NCBI GenBank assembly: GCA_963693315.1
Contig: OY856187.1
Location: forward strand, 44,602,235-44,666,234
Reading direction: 5' to 3'
DNA from: Diogma glabrata
Lineage: Eukaryota > Arthropoda > Insecta > Diptera > Cylindrotomidae
DNA: 64,000 nucleotides
Numbering within the stretch: position 1 is the first letter of the stretch; each line of letters begins with the position of its first letter. Under the pieces are notes generated by a model, which saw only the letters and a program-made list of their open reading frames with translations, ran no database searches and was not told the origin of the DNA. A program made the translations under genes and the position numbers. Shown one piece after another: positions 34,201 through 46,200 of this stretch.

Positions 34201-35460
34201 AAAACCTACTCATTTTTCTATCATTCCAAATATATTTCAAGATTTTCGATGAAGTAGGGTCGGAGTAAATCGGGGCAATAAAACATAGATAAAACGTCAT
34301 TTTTCAAAATTATACAAAAAATGGTGAGGTGTAAAATTCCAAAATACATTTTTCAGGCATTTGACTTTTGACCCCCTCATTTTCGCAATTTTTTTTTTCA
34401 TAATAAGGATGCAGAGGACCTAATCTTTCTATTTATCTAAAAAAGATCAATTTGTTTAATATTTATTATAAAAAACTAAAAAATAATCAAAGGGGGTAGT
34501 TATAAAGGATCAAACTTTCAAAAATTGAAAAGTATGATTTTTTTTACACGCTTAATGATTTTTTTACACACTGTTATAGAACACATCGACCTTTCATCTC
34601 TTACAATTAAGTCGTCCTATTTTTAGAAGCAAAGCTTATTATTAACAATGGATTATCGATTCCTTATTATATTTTGAACAAAAGTTCCACAGGAGAAATG
34701 GAATTATTAGAAACTCAGGCGCACATTCTTAAAATGCACCACAAATCAACATCAATCTGTAGTTTTGGAAACGACTGTCGCAATCAAAGTACCCCAATTT
34801 GAAAAAAGCTGCTTGCAGATTACTGTCCATATTCGGCACATCATTCACACTGTTGTGAATCACTTTTTCCAGCAATGAAATTTATAACATTGTTATGCTC
34901 GCAATTCGGTTCTGTCCAGCATGTGGTGTTGGTAGATTCCAACTCAGAACAATTTGGGTCTGTGTAGGTTGTATTGACTGGAATCTAAGGCTTGACAGAT
35001 CAGACAGCTGGACCGGCTGCGTTATCCGCAAAGATTGGGTTATTCATCCTATACATTCCATCCCTGAACTACCAAACTACATGTTGTGCATTGTCCTAGT
35101 TTTGTCATCCGACAGATAACCATGTCATAATAGTTTTCTTTCATATACGGGCATTCCTCCTGCAATGTCTAATATTGATATTAAATGTAGTCATAAATAA
35201 AACATGAGTAAAGAAAACTACTCCTTCTGCAATAGCTCAATTGTATATCAAACATAAAAATAATGAATCTACGATGCACACTACAATATCTAAATTTCTT
35301 TTCAAACGTAAATAAAACATAAATGAATCGACGGTGCACAATGCAATAAATAAAATTTTGTATTAAACGTAATCACTAATACACAGACGGCGTAAACGAC
35401 TTTTCCTTTGTGAATTTTTTTATCTGTTACATATTTAAATAAGAACAAATGAAACAGGAA
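34201..35460. other. Unassigned, with a dispersed-repeat fragment
   Basis: 34360-34525 is similar in inverted orientation to 50990-51130. 35175-35390 holds a loose repeat of about 110 bp around AAAACATAAATGAATC. The rest is unrecognised. Confidence 0.4.
34360..34525 (+). repeat. Dispersed repeat, inverted partner at 50990-51130
   Basis: It carries CATAATAAGGATGCAGAGGA, CCTAATCTTTCTATTTAT and TATAAAGGATCAAACTTTCA. The reverse complement of the first two and the forward form of the third occur at 51030-51125. Confidence 0.65.
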
Positions 35461-35494
35461 TATCAAGAAAAGAAAGCGGAACATATATATTTTT

Positions 35495-35830
35495 GCTGGA
35501 AAAATCTTTGAACATGCAATCAAACATGCGTGTTATGCAAGCGTACGTTGTACGTTTGAATACATTGATGATGTAGTTATTTGTTCAGGACCATCAATGG
35601 AACCAACATTATATTCAGATAACATACTACTGACTGAACGATTTTCCGTTCGATTTAATTGTATAGAATGTGGTGATGTTATAATAGGAAAGTTACCAGC
35701 AAATCCAATAGTTAATGTATGCAAAAGAGTGGTCGTCTTAACGGGCGATAAAGTTATAGTTCGAACTTCCTTTAATTTTAATCCAATTTCAAATAGCGAT
35801 AAACATAATTCAAAAATTGGATACAATTAG
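35495..35830 (+). pseudogene. IMP1-like mitochondrial inner-membrane protease fragment
   Basis: An open frame reads KIFEHAIKH, then FEYIDDVVICSGPSMEPTLY, SDNILLTERFS, GDVIIGKLPANP and NVCKRVVVLTGDKV. This matches the N-terminal half of S26 signal-peptidase family members of the IMP1 (IMMP1L) type. The catalytic serine lies in SGPSMEPT and the general-base lysine in CKR, both intact. The ATG at 35597 is the methionine inside the active-site motif, not the start. No ATG begins the frame, and the C-terminal GHVW-LEGDN and DSR boxes are absent before TAG 35828-35830. After the stop the frame reads on as an acidic stretch to about 35889. It is either one exon of a broken or intron-split host gene or a truncated retrocopy. 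It is the only host-type coding sequence I can identify. Confidence 0.7.
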
Positions 35831-38384
35831 GAAAACGATGAAAACAATTTCGATGAATCCACTGATCTAGACAATTTTGGGGAAACATAAAATAAAAATT
35901 AGAGGAAAACAAGCGACATACAAGGACGAATGTCGCTTGCAACATTGACGTCAACAAGCAACTATAAGGTTAAGGTTAGATTTTATTTTTATATACTATT
36001 TTATTGTTATTAAGTTCTTGAATTTTTATTGATTATATTACATGACCATCATGGTTTTGTAAAGTAAAGTATTTGTCAGAGATTTTCCTCGGTAGAGTCC
36101 ACTTTTTGTCCGTACGATCAAATATTACTTAAAATTAAAGTAAAGCCCTTGGGTAATAGATATAGAATCTATTTTATTTCTAAATTGAAAAGCCCAGGCT
36201 TTACAACATCAAAGCAACGTTCACAACTTACAAATAACACCGTTCACAACTTACAAGCGTCGTACCGCGCTAACGAACTATGAACCCGATTTCAAACAAG
36301 TTACGAACACACATGCCATCCACCAGCAATTAATAACTGTCAGTGCCATGTTACAAAATTTAAATATATGTATGTATTCATAATTAAAGTATTTGCTTGA
36401 AGACGGTGTATGCAACTTGCAAGGAAATAAAAATTCCATAACAACTTTGATATTTTATTTTTTGTTGGCTTTTGTAACGAGAATTTATTGAAATCCGGCT
36501 CCACGTGTAACGAAGTTTGACCATCTCTGCTCTATACACTCAAAACAAAAATTAAATTTAATAATTTTTTTGAAAATTTAATTTACAAACAAAATTTTTC
36601 TAAATATATCAAAAATATTTTTAAAGTGCTATTTTAAAAAAATTTACTACTTTACTAAATAACACTTAACTATGTTATATTAACTTAATTGGTAACCACT
36701 ATGGTGGTGATAGTGAAAAAATTAATCTAGTTAAAATAACTATCGGCATTCGATTGGTTATATCGTCATAGGGAGCTAGGAAAAGACGGTTTATTTTATA
36801 GGATTTATCATCAATTCATCATATTCATCGAATTTTTAAATTCTATTTTGATTTTACGAAAACAATTTCTAACGACAATAATAATAAAATTATTGAAATA
36901 ACTTAAACTGGCAGGAATAACAAATAATAATTTTTCGCTTCCATATTCGTGTTGGTTAATTTTAGTTTGGTAACCGACAGAGTGTGCTCTATTGTAAACT
37001 AGAGGTCGTGACATCAAACCTCGTAGAAATCTTTACTAATTTTTTTTTACTTAACAACTGTTTTTAAAATAGTTTCGAACATTTGTTATCTTGATTGACA
37101 GATGAAAATATAATTAAATTATAGTTTAATAAAAATATTCTCATGATGATTTCAAGTGTTTCTAAATTTTTGACATTCAAATAAATGCTTATTCAATTAA
37201 CAACTTTAAAATAACAAAAATATTTGTTTTTGGTTGGCACGTATCAAAAACTTTTAAATATGTATGTAGTACCATTAAAATTATATAATTCAATATTTTG
37301 CGATGAATTCATATGTATTTTCTATTATTTTCATCATTTATTATTATTCGGAATTTTTACCAATAAATTTACCTTAACAAGTTTAAATTGTTAATGATCT
37401 TTTTCCAAAAATAGAATAAAAAGAATTATTAGATATTTTTTCGGCAATAGTTGGGGAAAAAACATTAAAATTTAAATGACCTACAAACCTTTTATAGTTT
37501 TGCAATAAAGTTATTGTGAATAGGAGATTTTATAAAAAGTTTGTTGAAGAATTTAGTTTTATTAGAAGGCGGATGCCATTTGGAATCGAATTTAAAATTA
37601 TTTATTGTCTGTATGAATCATTTTTCATTATCAATTAATAGTAAAATAAGACACAATGTGTACGACTTGTCTCCAAACAATTTTATCTATCTTTACCGTC
37701 AATATTTGCACACATTAAATCTACATTTTCCATTAATCATTTAGGGACGACAGTAAATTTAGAATTACCTGTGATGATTATTGCTCCTACATATTATTTT
37801 TAATTTCCGATTAAAATTTTAGACTTTAGTCATCGTTAGCATTGCAATATTATTTCACAATTCAATAACCTCATTTTCAATATTATCAAATTATATTGTT
37901 GAAGACGTAAAAATAAACAGAAGAAAAAGAACAAGATCATACAAAAATAATAAAAGAAATAAAAATATTCAAATAAGTAATAACAATAAAATAAAATCTT
38001 AAATAAATTTCATATTTTATTGTCTTACAGAATTACGTTTGTTGACATTCTGGTAGTTAGCTTTAACTTGTTTATTTATTTGGATTAAATTCTCATATAA
38101 AACCGAACGGTTTTATCACAGTTGAAATTATTTAGTTTAATTCGATTTCATAATATCTTACATACTTCCAAACAATAACAATTTTTCGTTATTGCAAATT
38201 TAAACTGATTTGCAAATAAACAGTTCTACAATTAAAAAGTGTATTGCTTTGAAAATTTTTTGTAAGAGTCGGTGTTGAAGTAGCTAAAATAAAATTCCAA
38301 AATAGAAACAAAAGTTGCAATGAATGTTTCCAAACAAAATTAACGTAAATTTAAAAACTTTTCGATAAAAATTTTTTGTTTGGT
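35831..38384. other. AT-rich DNA, nothing recognised
   Basis: About 2.5 kb searched by eye for the missing IMP1 C-terminal boxes and for other exons, without result. Short frames only. Confidence 0.5.
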
Positions 38385-39105
38385 TTTTTTTTTTTTTTTT
38401 TTAATAAAATGTGTTGTGTAATAGGGTTTAGAATATGTGTCACAACAACACATAAATACCTTTTAAGACCTAGGTCTAGACCTGGGTCCCACAACAACTG
38501 GCGTTCTAAGGTGTAGATTAACGCTTTTTTTAAACATCTGTGGGTTGAAGCCATTTGAGACTAAGTGTTCCGGCAAAGTATTCCATTTGTACGCAGTTCG
38601 GACACAGAAGTCTTTCTGCGATCTGCCAGTATGACAGCGCGGGATCTTTACCGTTTCACCGCTTGCGGCAACCGATTGCCGAGTGGAACGGGGGTAAGAA
38701 TAAGTTTGAGGCATGATGCCGCTGATTTCGTCTGAGCACTGCTGATGACGATATTTGTAAAAAAACAACGAGGTCAGCAACAGTGCGACGATGTTGTAGG
38801 GAATCAAGTTTTGATGTCAAAGTTCGATCACCCACAATTCGTATAGCTCGCTTTTGAACAGAGTCCAAGAGGGCCAAGATGGAAACAGAGGCAGCACCCC
38901 AAACTTGACAACAGTGATCCATACAGGGACGAATATAGGACTTATAAACATGGAGCAATTGGTATGGAGTGAAAAATTTGTGAAAAATTTTTTGCATCTA
39001 TTTAAGAGGCCGAGTTTTTTAGACGCGCTTTTTGCCATCACCAATACATGATCGTTCCAGAGTAGGTCATTTGAAACTGTGACACCCAATAAACGAATGT
39101 TTTTA
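38385..39105 (-). mobile_element. 5'-truncated LINE, C-terminal RT region, broken
   Basis: The minus strand encodes the end of a non-LTR RT ORF in three overlapping pieces: 39089-38817 (GVTVSNDLLWNDHVLVMAKS), 38997-38656 (YKSYIRPCMDHCCQVWGAAS, LDSLQHRRTVADL) and 38807-38463 (FYKYRHQQCSDEISGIMP, YKWNTLPEHLV). Each join is a frameshift. The 3' UTR ends with the GTTGTTGTGGGACC and ACACAACACATTTTATT block, followed by a 17-18-nt poly-A (poly-T on the plus strand at 38384-38402). The clade is uncertain (RT C-termini of this type occur in several insect LINE clades). It is the likely parent family of the short retroelements at 32166 and 45587. Confidence 0.85.
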
Positions 39106-40349
39106 CATTCACCTTATTGGTTCATCCATTTGGTTTGTGTCCAAAATATTGAATGATGATTAAATAATTTAATAGCAAAACAGAAAATGGAAAAAAACAA
39201 TGATAGTAGTACGTATATTTTTTTTAAAACACAAACTTGAATATTCTTTATGATTTTATAAGCAAAACGTAAAAAAATCGCAATAATTCATTTAAAATTA
39301 AAATGTTATAAAAATTAACAGCGAAAATAAAACATATTGGAAAACTGCGTCATTTTGGGTCGGTTTAGAAGTCGGAGTAAAGAAAATTAAGACACCTTAA
39401 GACCTTAAGTAGTGTAGTCTGACGCACGAAGGGAACGCGATTGTAATAATTATATAGAAATATTTTTTTGATTACTTGTTTGTCAACAAAAATCAATCGA
39501 TATCGATTTTACAGCTGAAACAGAATTAGTCACTCTATTGTGTAATTACCCAAAACTTGTAGATTCTTTATAGAGAATCGAGATATGAAACAGCAATTGT
39601 GGCTGACGCAATATATCCAAAGCTATAGTATACCTATACACTATACAATACTAAGTGTGGCACGTTTTTTATACAGAATATATGGTAAACATGTTATCAG
39701 AAGAGGTATAAACAAACCAATGTTACACGGTATAAAAGTAATAAATTGAAATTAAACGAATAAAAATCATGCATTACAAAATATTTAATTAAGTGTAAAA
39801 TTCCTACATTGTATGCAAAATATTAGTATAATTTTTTTATAAAAAAATAATTAATTATAATTTCTATAATGTTAAATGTAAAGTTTTTGTAAAATTCCAC
39901 GAAATAAGTGCAATTTTTTCATGTCAAAGTCATTTAAGAAATAAATTTTGTTTTTGACTTTTTTATGATTTTTGTAAGTTGTGTGATAAGTTTGGTATAT
40001 ATATCAGTTGTAATCGATATTTGTGCCAAAATCATGAAAAAATTCACACGAGCTTTGTTATGATAAATTAAAGCTATAAGGTTAAATAGATGGAATTACA
40101 AATATGTACGTATATCAGAAATATTAAAATATTATGAAACTTTTTCATTGCATCGTTGTTTTTTGTTTGCTATCGTTTCATCTCTATGAATTGAAAGATT
40201 TTACACAATCGATCTGGTAGGTAAGATTAGTATCGGAACAAATTTACTGTTTTTATTTTTATATAGGTGTTCTTGAAATATCATTCATCTTACATTGAAG
40301 TTAAAGAAATATTATGTTCGCCAATGTGTAGTCTAATTCAGTTTCTATG
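39106..40349. other. AT-rich DNA, nothing recognised
   Basis: No supported feature. Confidence 0.5.
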
Positions 40350-41300
40350 ATAATCATCATGACTAAACCTGAATCTAATAAATATATGTTTATGAAAATT
40401 GTTTGTTTTCTTATATGTACTTCGCTAATCGCTAGAACAGTAGATCACTTTTGGTTTTAAGCGTTCACTTTTTTCTAGGCTAGCTCTGATGGGAATGATA
40501 TACTTTTTTGAGTTTAACGAAATAGCTATTTATGTACTAAGGGCGTTATGTAGGTTATTGCGCCAGAAAGCGACGTAATCTAGCCCGAGGGCCTTGATGG
40601 GCGTAATACCCAGTAACGCCAGTGGTGCATACAAGATTTTATGCTTCAATTAATAAGCTAAAAACTAAGAAAGAATTTAAATTGTTAGTCTATATTGATA
40701 TGCGAAAAAATACAAATGTATCCTAGCCTAGTATGCCAAGAAAATAAAAATTTTGAAGTTTTAAATAATTATTTGTTGTTTGTACGTTGCTATGTAACAA
40801 ATTTTCCTAAATTTTGTAGCGTATGACAAAAACAATGTATGACGTTTAAAATAATTTGATAGTTTTGAAAAACCACATGAACATTTAATATAACTAAAAC
40901 GTTGCTAAAAATTTGTAAACAAATGTAAAAATCTTTTACTAGCTTAAATTGAATAAGAATTATTTACATTTTGTAGACAAAACTACAGTAAAAATTATTT
41001 TATTTAGTTTTTTAGCGTCTCAATAGCGGGCGTCATGAATTCATAATGCCCTCTCATAACGCCCCGGTTTTTATGAATGTATCCTGGACATTATAACAAC
41101 TTTATATCATTGTGAAGCATAAAATTCTTATATGTTCGACAATTGTATGGATAGCCTAAAAATTTAATAAATTGCAATACCATATTTTGCTAGATTCATA
41201 TGAATGAATTCATGATGGGATAACTTTCATCGGAGCGATGTTATATCACAAATAATTCATTGAATTAATTGATAAACATTATATTTCTTAAATTCTATCG
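40350..41300 (+). repeat. Decayed copy of the 455-bp hammerhead unit, interrupted
   Basis: 40365-40525 aligns to the first half of the 455-bp unit (TGACTAAACCTGAAT, ACTTCGCTA, GGCTAGC, CTGATGGGAATGATA). 41140-41280 aligns to the second half (ATTGTATGGAT, GGTGATGTTATATCAC-like, ATAATTCATTGAATTAATTG). The ribozyme core is dead. CTGATGA reads CTGATGG (40486-40492), and the cleavage-site bases between TCTAG and GGCTAGC are lost. Between the halves lies an unrelated insertion (about 40537-41068). Confidence 0.75.
40537..41068. mobile_element. Possible MITE inside the decayed hammerhead unit
   Basis: Left end CTAAGGGCGTTATG; right end, reverse-complemented, ACCGGGGCGTTATG. The flanks TTTATGTA and TTTTATGA could be a worn 8-bp duplication (hAT-like). 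The interior has no coding. Weak case. Confidence 0.35.
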
Positions 41301-41578
41301 TGGAACATGATACAAATAAAAAGTAAATAATTATTGTTCTTAAATTCAATCTATTAAATAAATTATTATAAATATTTCAATTTTCGTGTTTTAATTATTA
41401 CTAGGTCATTCAATAAGTCCGTAGGATAACACATAGATGGCGTTACTAGAATTTTTTCCATATGATTTTTATTTAGTACTAACCTTCAAACGATACGTGT
41501 ATAAATTTGACAGCAATCTGACTATTTATTCGTGAGTTATAGCATTTTGTGTGAAGCAACTTTTGTTTTTGAAACAAA

Positions 41579-41812
41579 ATGGAAAAAAGTGAATTTCGAA
41601 TTATAATAAAGCATTGCTTTTTGATGAAAAAAAATACAGTGGAAACCAAACAATGGCTTGATAAACATTATCCAAACTCTGCTCCATCGAGACAAATGGT
41701 AGAGAAGTGGATGGCTGAATTTAAATGTGGTCGTACCAGCACAAAAGATTCCAGAAAACATCAAAAAAATCCACAAATTGGTTATGAACGATCGCAAATT
41801 GAAGGTGCATGA
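41579..41812 (+). pseudogene. mariner transposase, N-terminal part before the frameshift
   Basis: ATG at 41579, 178 bp inside the left TIR. About 57 codons are genuine: the first helix-turn-helix (KHCFLMKKNTVETKQWLDKH, SRQMVEKWMAEFK), up to GRTSTKD. After about 41750 this frame leaves the protein; the rest of this ORF is out of frame. Confidence 0.85.
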
Positions 41813-42590
41813 GCTAGCTGACATTGTAAAGGTAGCAAATGGTAGTGTTTTTACCATTTTACACGAATATTTGGGTATGCGAAGGCTCTGTGCAAATTGG
41901 CTGCCGCGTGAGCTCACAGTCGCCAAAAAACAACAACGAATCGATGCTTCAGAGGAGTCTTTGGCGCTATTAAACCGCAATAAAAGGGAATTCTATCGTA
42001 GATATGTGACAATGGATGAGACATGGCTTCACAATTACACACCAGAATCCAAAAGACAGTCAGCTGAGTGGACAGCAGTCGACGAACCGAATCCAAAGCG
42101 AGCAAAGACGCAACAGTCGGCCGGTAAGGTGATGGCGTCTGTATTTTGGGATACGAAAGGAATAATATTCATCGACTATCTCCAAAAAGGAACCACCATC
42201 AACAGCGAGTATTACTGTGAACTTTTGGATCGATTGAAGACTGAAATCGCAAAGAAACGGCCACATTTGCAAAAGAAAAAAGTGTTGTTTCACCAAGATA
42301 ATGCACCGTGTCACAGATCGATGAAAACGATGGCAAAATTGAATGAATTGGGCTTTGAATTGCTTACCCACCCACCATATTCTCCAGATTTAGCCCCCAG
42401 CGACTTTTTCCTGTTTTCAGATCTCAAGAGAATGCTTGCTGGAAAGAAATTTAAGTCCAATGATGAAGTAATCGCTGAAACTGAGGCCTATTTTGACGAG
42501 AAAGAGAAATCGTACTATAAAAGTGGCATAGAAAAGTTGGAAAATCGCTATACTCGTTGTATCGCCCTCGAAGGCAACTATGTTGAATAA
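41727..42590 (+). CDS. mariner transposase, main part
   Basis: Genuine from about 41751 to the stop at 42588-42590, about 279 codons. It has the second DNA-binding helix region (KVHELADIVKVANGSVFTIL), the WLPRELT motif equivalent to mariner WVPHEL, and a D,D34D catalytic triad. The first aspartate is in MDETW, the second in HQDNAPCH, and the third is the final D of YSPDLAPSD; I count 34 residues between the last two. Joined to the upstream piece the length would be near the usual 345 aa, short by about ten codons. The lesion is therefore a small frame-changing deletion at about 41750 in the linker between the two DNA-binding helices. The catalytic domain is otherwise clean. Confidence 0.9.
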   Translation: MVVPAQKIPENIKKIHKLVMNDRKLKVHELADIVKVANGSVFTILHEYLGMRRLCANWLPRELTVAKKQQRIDASEESLALLNRNKREFYRRYVTMDETWLHNYTPESKRQSAEWTAVDEPNPKRAKTQQSAGKVMASVFWDTKGIIFIDYLQKGTTINSEYYCELLDRLKTEIAKKRPHLQKKKVLFHQDNAPCHRSMKTMAKLNELGFELLTHPPYSPDLAPSDFFLFSDLKRMLAGKKFKSNDEVIAETEAYFDEKEKSYYKSGIEKLENRYTRCIALEGNYVE

Positions 42591-42659
42591 AAAAATCGAG
42601 TTTTGTCAAAATGTTGTTTTTTTCTTACTTATCCTACGGACTTATTGAACGACCTGTTA

Positions 42660-43226
42660 AGTTCACAAAATCAATATTTTCTTAACACGACAGACGTACT
42701 AAAAACTTAAAAAAATATCTGCAATTAGTACAAAAATTGTTTTTGTAAATTAAATTCACACATCAGATTTGTATTCGATTCGAACCCTACGCCATTTTTA
42801 ATAATTAACAAAAGTAAGAGGAGGATTATCAGTATAAAAGAAATTCCAGCAAAAAGAATATTTAATGAAAATATTGATTTAACCTGATTACGCTTCATTC
42901 TTTTTCGTAGTTTTAAAAATAACGTAGGAAGATTTGAATCAAATTCTAATGTGATATGTGAATTTAATTTAGGAAAATAATTTTTTTCTAAACAAATTTT
43001 ATTTTTAGTATTAATTAAGTTAAGTGCCATTTCATTTTAATGAAAGTGTATTAACTAATATTTTTGTTATCTATTTTAAGAATATTAAAAGGATAAGTGC
43101 CTTATTTTATTTCACATACTGTTTGTATTTAAGATACTATTTTATTTTACTTTTAACTTTATTTTAAAGTTACGGTTTATAATTTGAAAATTTAGTTTCA
43201 GTTAAGCCCAGTTTATACTACTACTG
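42660..43226. other. AT-rich DNA, nothing recognised
   Basis: A 101-codon minus frame (43030-42725) has a hydrophobic I/L run and no known similarity; probably chance. Confidence 0.45.
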
Positions 43227-44039
43227 GCTATCGCCAGGCCCGACAAGAGGGTGGGTTTCGTCCCGGGCCCGGATTTTTAAAAGGGTCCGAACTCCGACCA
43301 ATATGAAAATATTATATAAACGAAAAACAATTTTTAACCAAAACTAAAGTATATGTGGATTTGATCTTCCACTAAATCTTATCATTAATAAAATACACGA
43401 TGATTTAATTAATTTGGCTTCAAGGTTTAAATAAGAAGTTTTTCTTTTCCGAGATGGGTCATATAATAGATGCCACATATATGATTACAAATATAAGGAA
43501 ACGACAAAAGGCGGTCAATTTTGCATAGTACGATTTTAAAAAAACTAACAATAACCAAAAAATCAAAGTATTGAGATGAAATTTAAATTAATTGTTTTAC
43601 GGAGGACTTGAAAAGACAACATGAATTAATTCTGTTTTGACCGCTTGTATTGGCAACTTGTTTTTGAGCACCACCCCATGATAAATATTTATTTTTCTCT
43701 CACAAAAACAAAACAATTAACAAAAACCATTCACGTTTTGAATTTCTAATATGGAGAATATATTACACGACTTAGTAAATGTTTTCCAAATTTAAACTTT
43801 AGTTTCAGCTTCCTCAGGAACAAAAGTTAATTCTGTTTGTAAATTCGAATCCCAGATTCCTTTAACTTATACATCGCAAGTAGAAAACCAAACTTAAAGC
43901 ATATTGGGTTTCGCCATGGTTTTGATGTTGTTAGTTAGGGTAGAAGATAAAATAAAATAGTCACAAATTACTGAAAATGTGATTCGTCGAGAGTATATGT
44001 AAATGCCTACATTGTTTGTCTGCGATCGTTTGAATAAAC

Positions 44040-45400
44040 AAACCACTTTCTAAGACGCTCGTTTTCAAAATTTTACCAAAAGGAGAAAAAATTGAACTAG
44101 ATTGGTTAGTTTTGAGCTCCGAAAAAGATCCATTTTATTGCCTACCGACAGATTACCGGCTTATAATTATTTTGCGATTAAAATGAAGGCCAAGCAAATA
44201 TATGCAGGCATATTTTAAAAAGAATTGGGGATACTATTTTGTTTTTAGATGAAAGGAGCATGGACATGGACTTTGAGCAGAGACAGCCATGGTTGATGAG
44301 CCTAATTCCGGTAACTTCTTGGGAATTTTGGTGATTATTAGTCACTGTGATCCCTTGCTACGTTATCATTTAGAAAAAGTAAGAATTTCCCAGCAAGCTT
44401 AGCATCGTTAACAAGTTCATTATGTATCATCGGCAATCCAAAATGAGCTCATTCAATTATGTGCAAGCCATGTAGAGTTAGTAATTCAAGCTGAACGAAG
44501 GACATGGGGTATGATAACTCAAGCAACATGAAATGTGAAAACAAAAGTACGGAAAGAGAGATTTGTAGAGAAAACCTATAATATGCTGTGTATTCCCCAA
44601 GTAGAGCTCACAGTCTCAATCTCTGTGGAATTGATTCTGACGAATAACGTTCAAATGAGGTTACATTTTTTGAAATAATTTAATTAATGCTATACCTTGT
44701 TTAGCAGCAGGCTCAATGATGAGCAATTTTAAAGAAAGATATTTTGCAGTCACTACATAAGCTTTCTAACACGCGATGGTCAACTAGAATTAATGCTGTT
44801 AGATCTTTTGCAAAACGTCGCCCAGTACTAAAAATATGTCTGAATATCTTAAAGGTCTTAATTTAACAGCAGATACTTATCTGACTTCAACGAAATTAAA
44901 AAAGTACATGAGTAAATTTGCCTGAAGATAGGCTTAAAATAGGCTTAATAGGCTTAATAGGCTTAAAATATTGAAAGATACCCATGACAGAAACATCATC
45001 ATTCAAACAAGACAAACAACAAAATATGGTTTAAATATTTCTTCTTTTTTGTCAATAAGTAAAAAAAGAAAACGGTTCGGTACATTTTCTGGAAATGCAA
45101 ATGAAGATCCTGAAAACAGCCGCATTTATGACCAAGAAACAGAATTCAAAATACACACGATTTTGGTTATTACAGATTTAGTAGTATCAAGCGTAATGTT
45201 TAAATTCTAAGGAAAGACGAGGAAATAATAACCTGTACAAACCAATTCGTTGCAATATACAAAGCAGATATTTCAGAAGAGTTGGCAAATGAGTTAGTTC
45301 ACCTCAAACACGTATATACGGAACATTTCGAAGAAAATCTTTCGCTCTAGATTTATTGAATGCAATTGCCATTAAAAATATTGATACTATTTTTTGAATC
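44040..45400 (+). pseudogene. hAT transposase relic (TTF finger, DUF4371, RNase H fold)
   Basis: Colinear fragments in shifting frames. A TTF-type zinc-finger region is near 44060-44170 (LDWLVLSSEKDPFYCLP). DUF4371-like sequence is near 44320-44520 (SSAIQNELIQLCASHVELVI). KLSNTRWSTRINAVRSFAK is near 44757-44815, the conserved TRW region, and FVAIYKADISEELANELVHL is near 45250-45305. Many stops and frameshifts separate them. The longest surviving frame is 44971-45210, itself not a meaningful product. The C-terminal dimerisation region is not recognisable. Confidence 0.75.
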
Positions 45401-45586
45401 AAAAAGTTCCTCAAATCCTGTTCCTTTCAAGAACGTGTCTTGCGATTTTGTACTAAGAATCAAAATTAGCGAGGCAGTTAAATTTCGGAGACATTATGGA
45501 TGTTTTTTGCATCAACCAAAGCACTAAAAGCTCAATTGTTATAAAAAAGTAAGAACAACTCACAAAATTCGTTCTTAAAAATTTAC

Positions 45587-46200
45587 GCATGCAGGGATCA
45601 TGTTTTTTAATTTGTATTTTTTTTAATTTTTGATCTACGGGTATGACAACCTCGCGTACGCCAGTCCCTGCTATTGACATGCGAGTTCACGTGAGATATC
45701 ACATATGCCACTGGCAATAGTAGTGAGAAATTGAGATATCACTAGCCAAGGTGACAGCTGGAGGATGAAATCTATTCAGCCAACGGTGCCACCCCCAATC
45801 TTAGCTATGAAGTATTTCTTGATGATACTACGTTATTGCTTGCTCGAACAATCGAGCCTTGTGTGGATGTGTGGTTTATTCATTGAGGAAGACAGTGTAG
45901 CTGGATAATTGGCAACACCATTTTTGTTTTGTTTCTGCAAAATTTTAAATCAAATTTGATATTTATCTCTTATTTTATTTTTATTTTCTCTATCCTATCA
46001 CGAAATATTGGCCTATGTCATATTTTATATGTGTTTAGTTATTCATTCTTTGAAAAAAGTATAAAATACAAAAAACAAATATTTGCGTTCATCAACACCT
46101 TCGAACGCATGTTGTTGTGGGACCTTGCTCTTAAAATATTTTTATGTGTTGTTGTAAACACATATTGTAATTCCTACTACACAACACATTTTATTAAATT
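45587..46200 (+). mobile_element. Short poly-A retroelement sharing a LINE 3' end, copy 2
   Basis: Same element as 32166-32853, with the same 5' start and 3' end; a weak AAATTTA-type direct repeat lies at its borders. The conserved 3' hairpin arm is lost here (GTGTTTAG replaces GTGATAGGA). It sits inside the hAT relic, so it is younger than that element. Confidence 0.65.

Larger units (their letters stand above)
41401..42657 (+). mobile_element. mariner element, nearly intact
   Basis: 1257 bp with TIRs CTAGGTCATTCAATAAGTCC on the left and ACAGGTCGTTCAATAAGTCC from the reverse-complemented right. Identity continues to GTAGGATAA. TA flanks both sides (41399-41400 and 42658-42659), the Tc1/mariner duplication. 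One transposase gene fills the interior and carries a single visible lesion. Confidence 0.93.

Noticed and set aside
34895..35119. 74-codon plus-strand frame with several tryptophans and cysteines
   Set aside because: No recognisable domain; neighbouring frames are broken, and nothing connects it to the nearby IMP1-like fragment.
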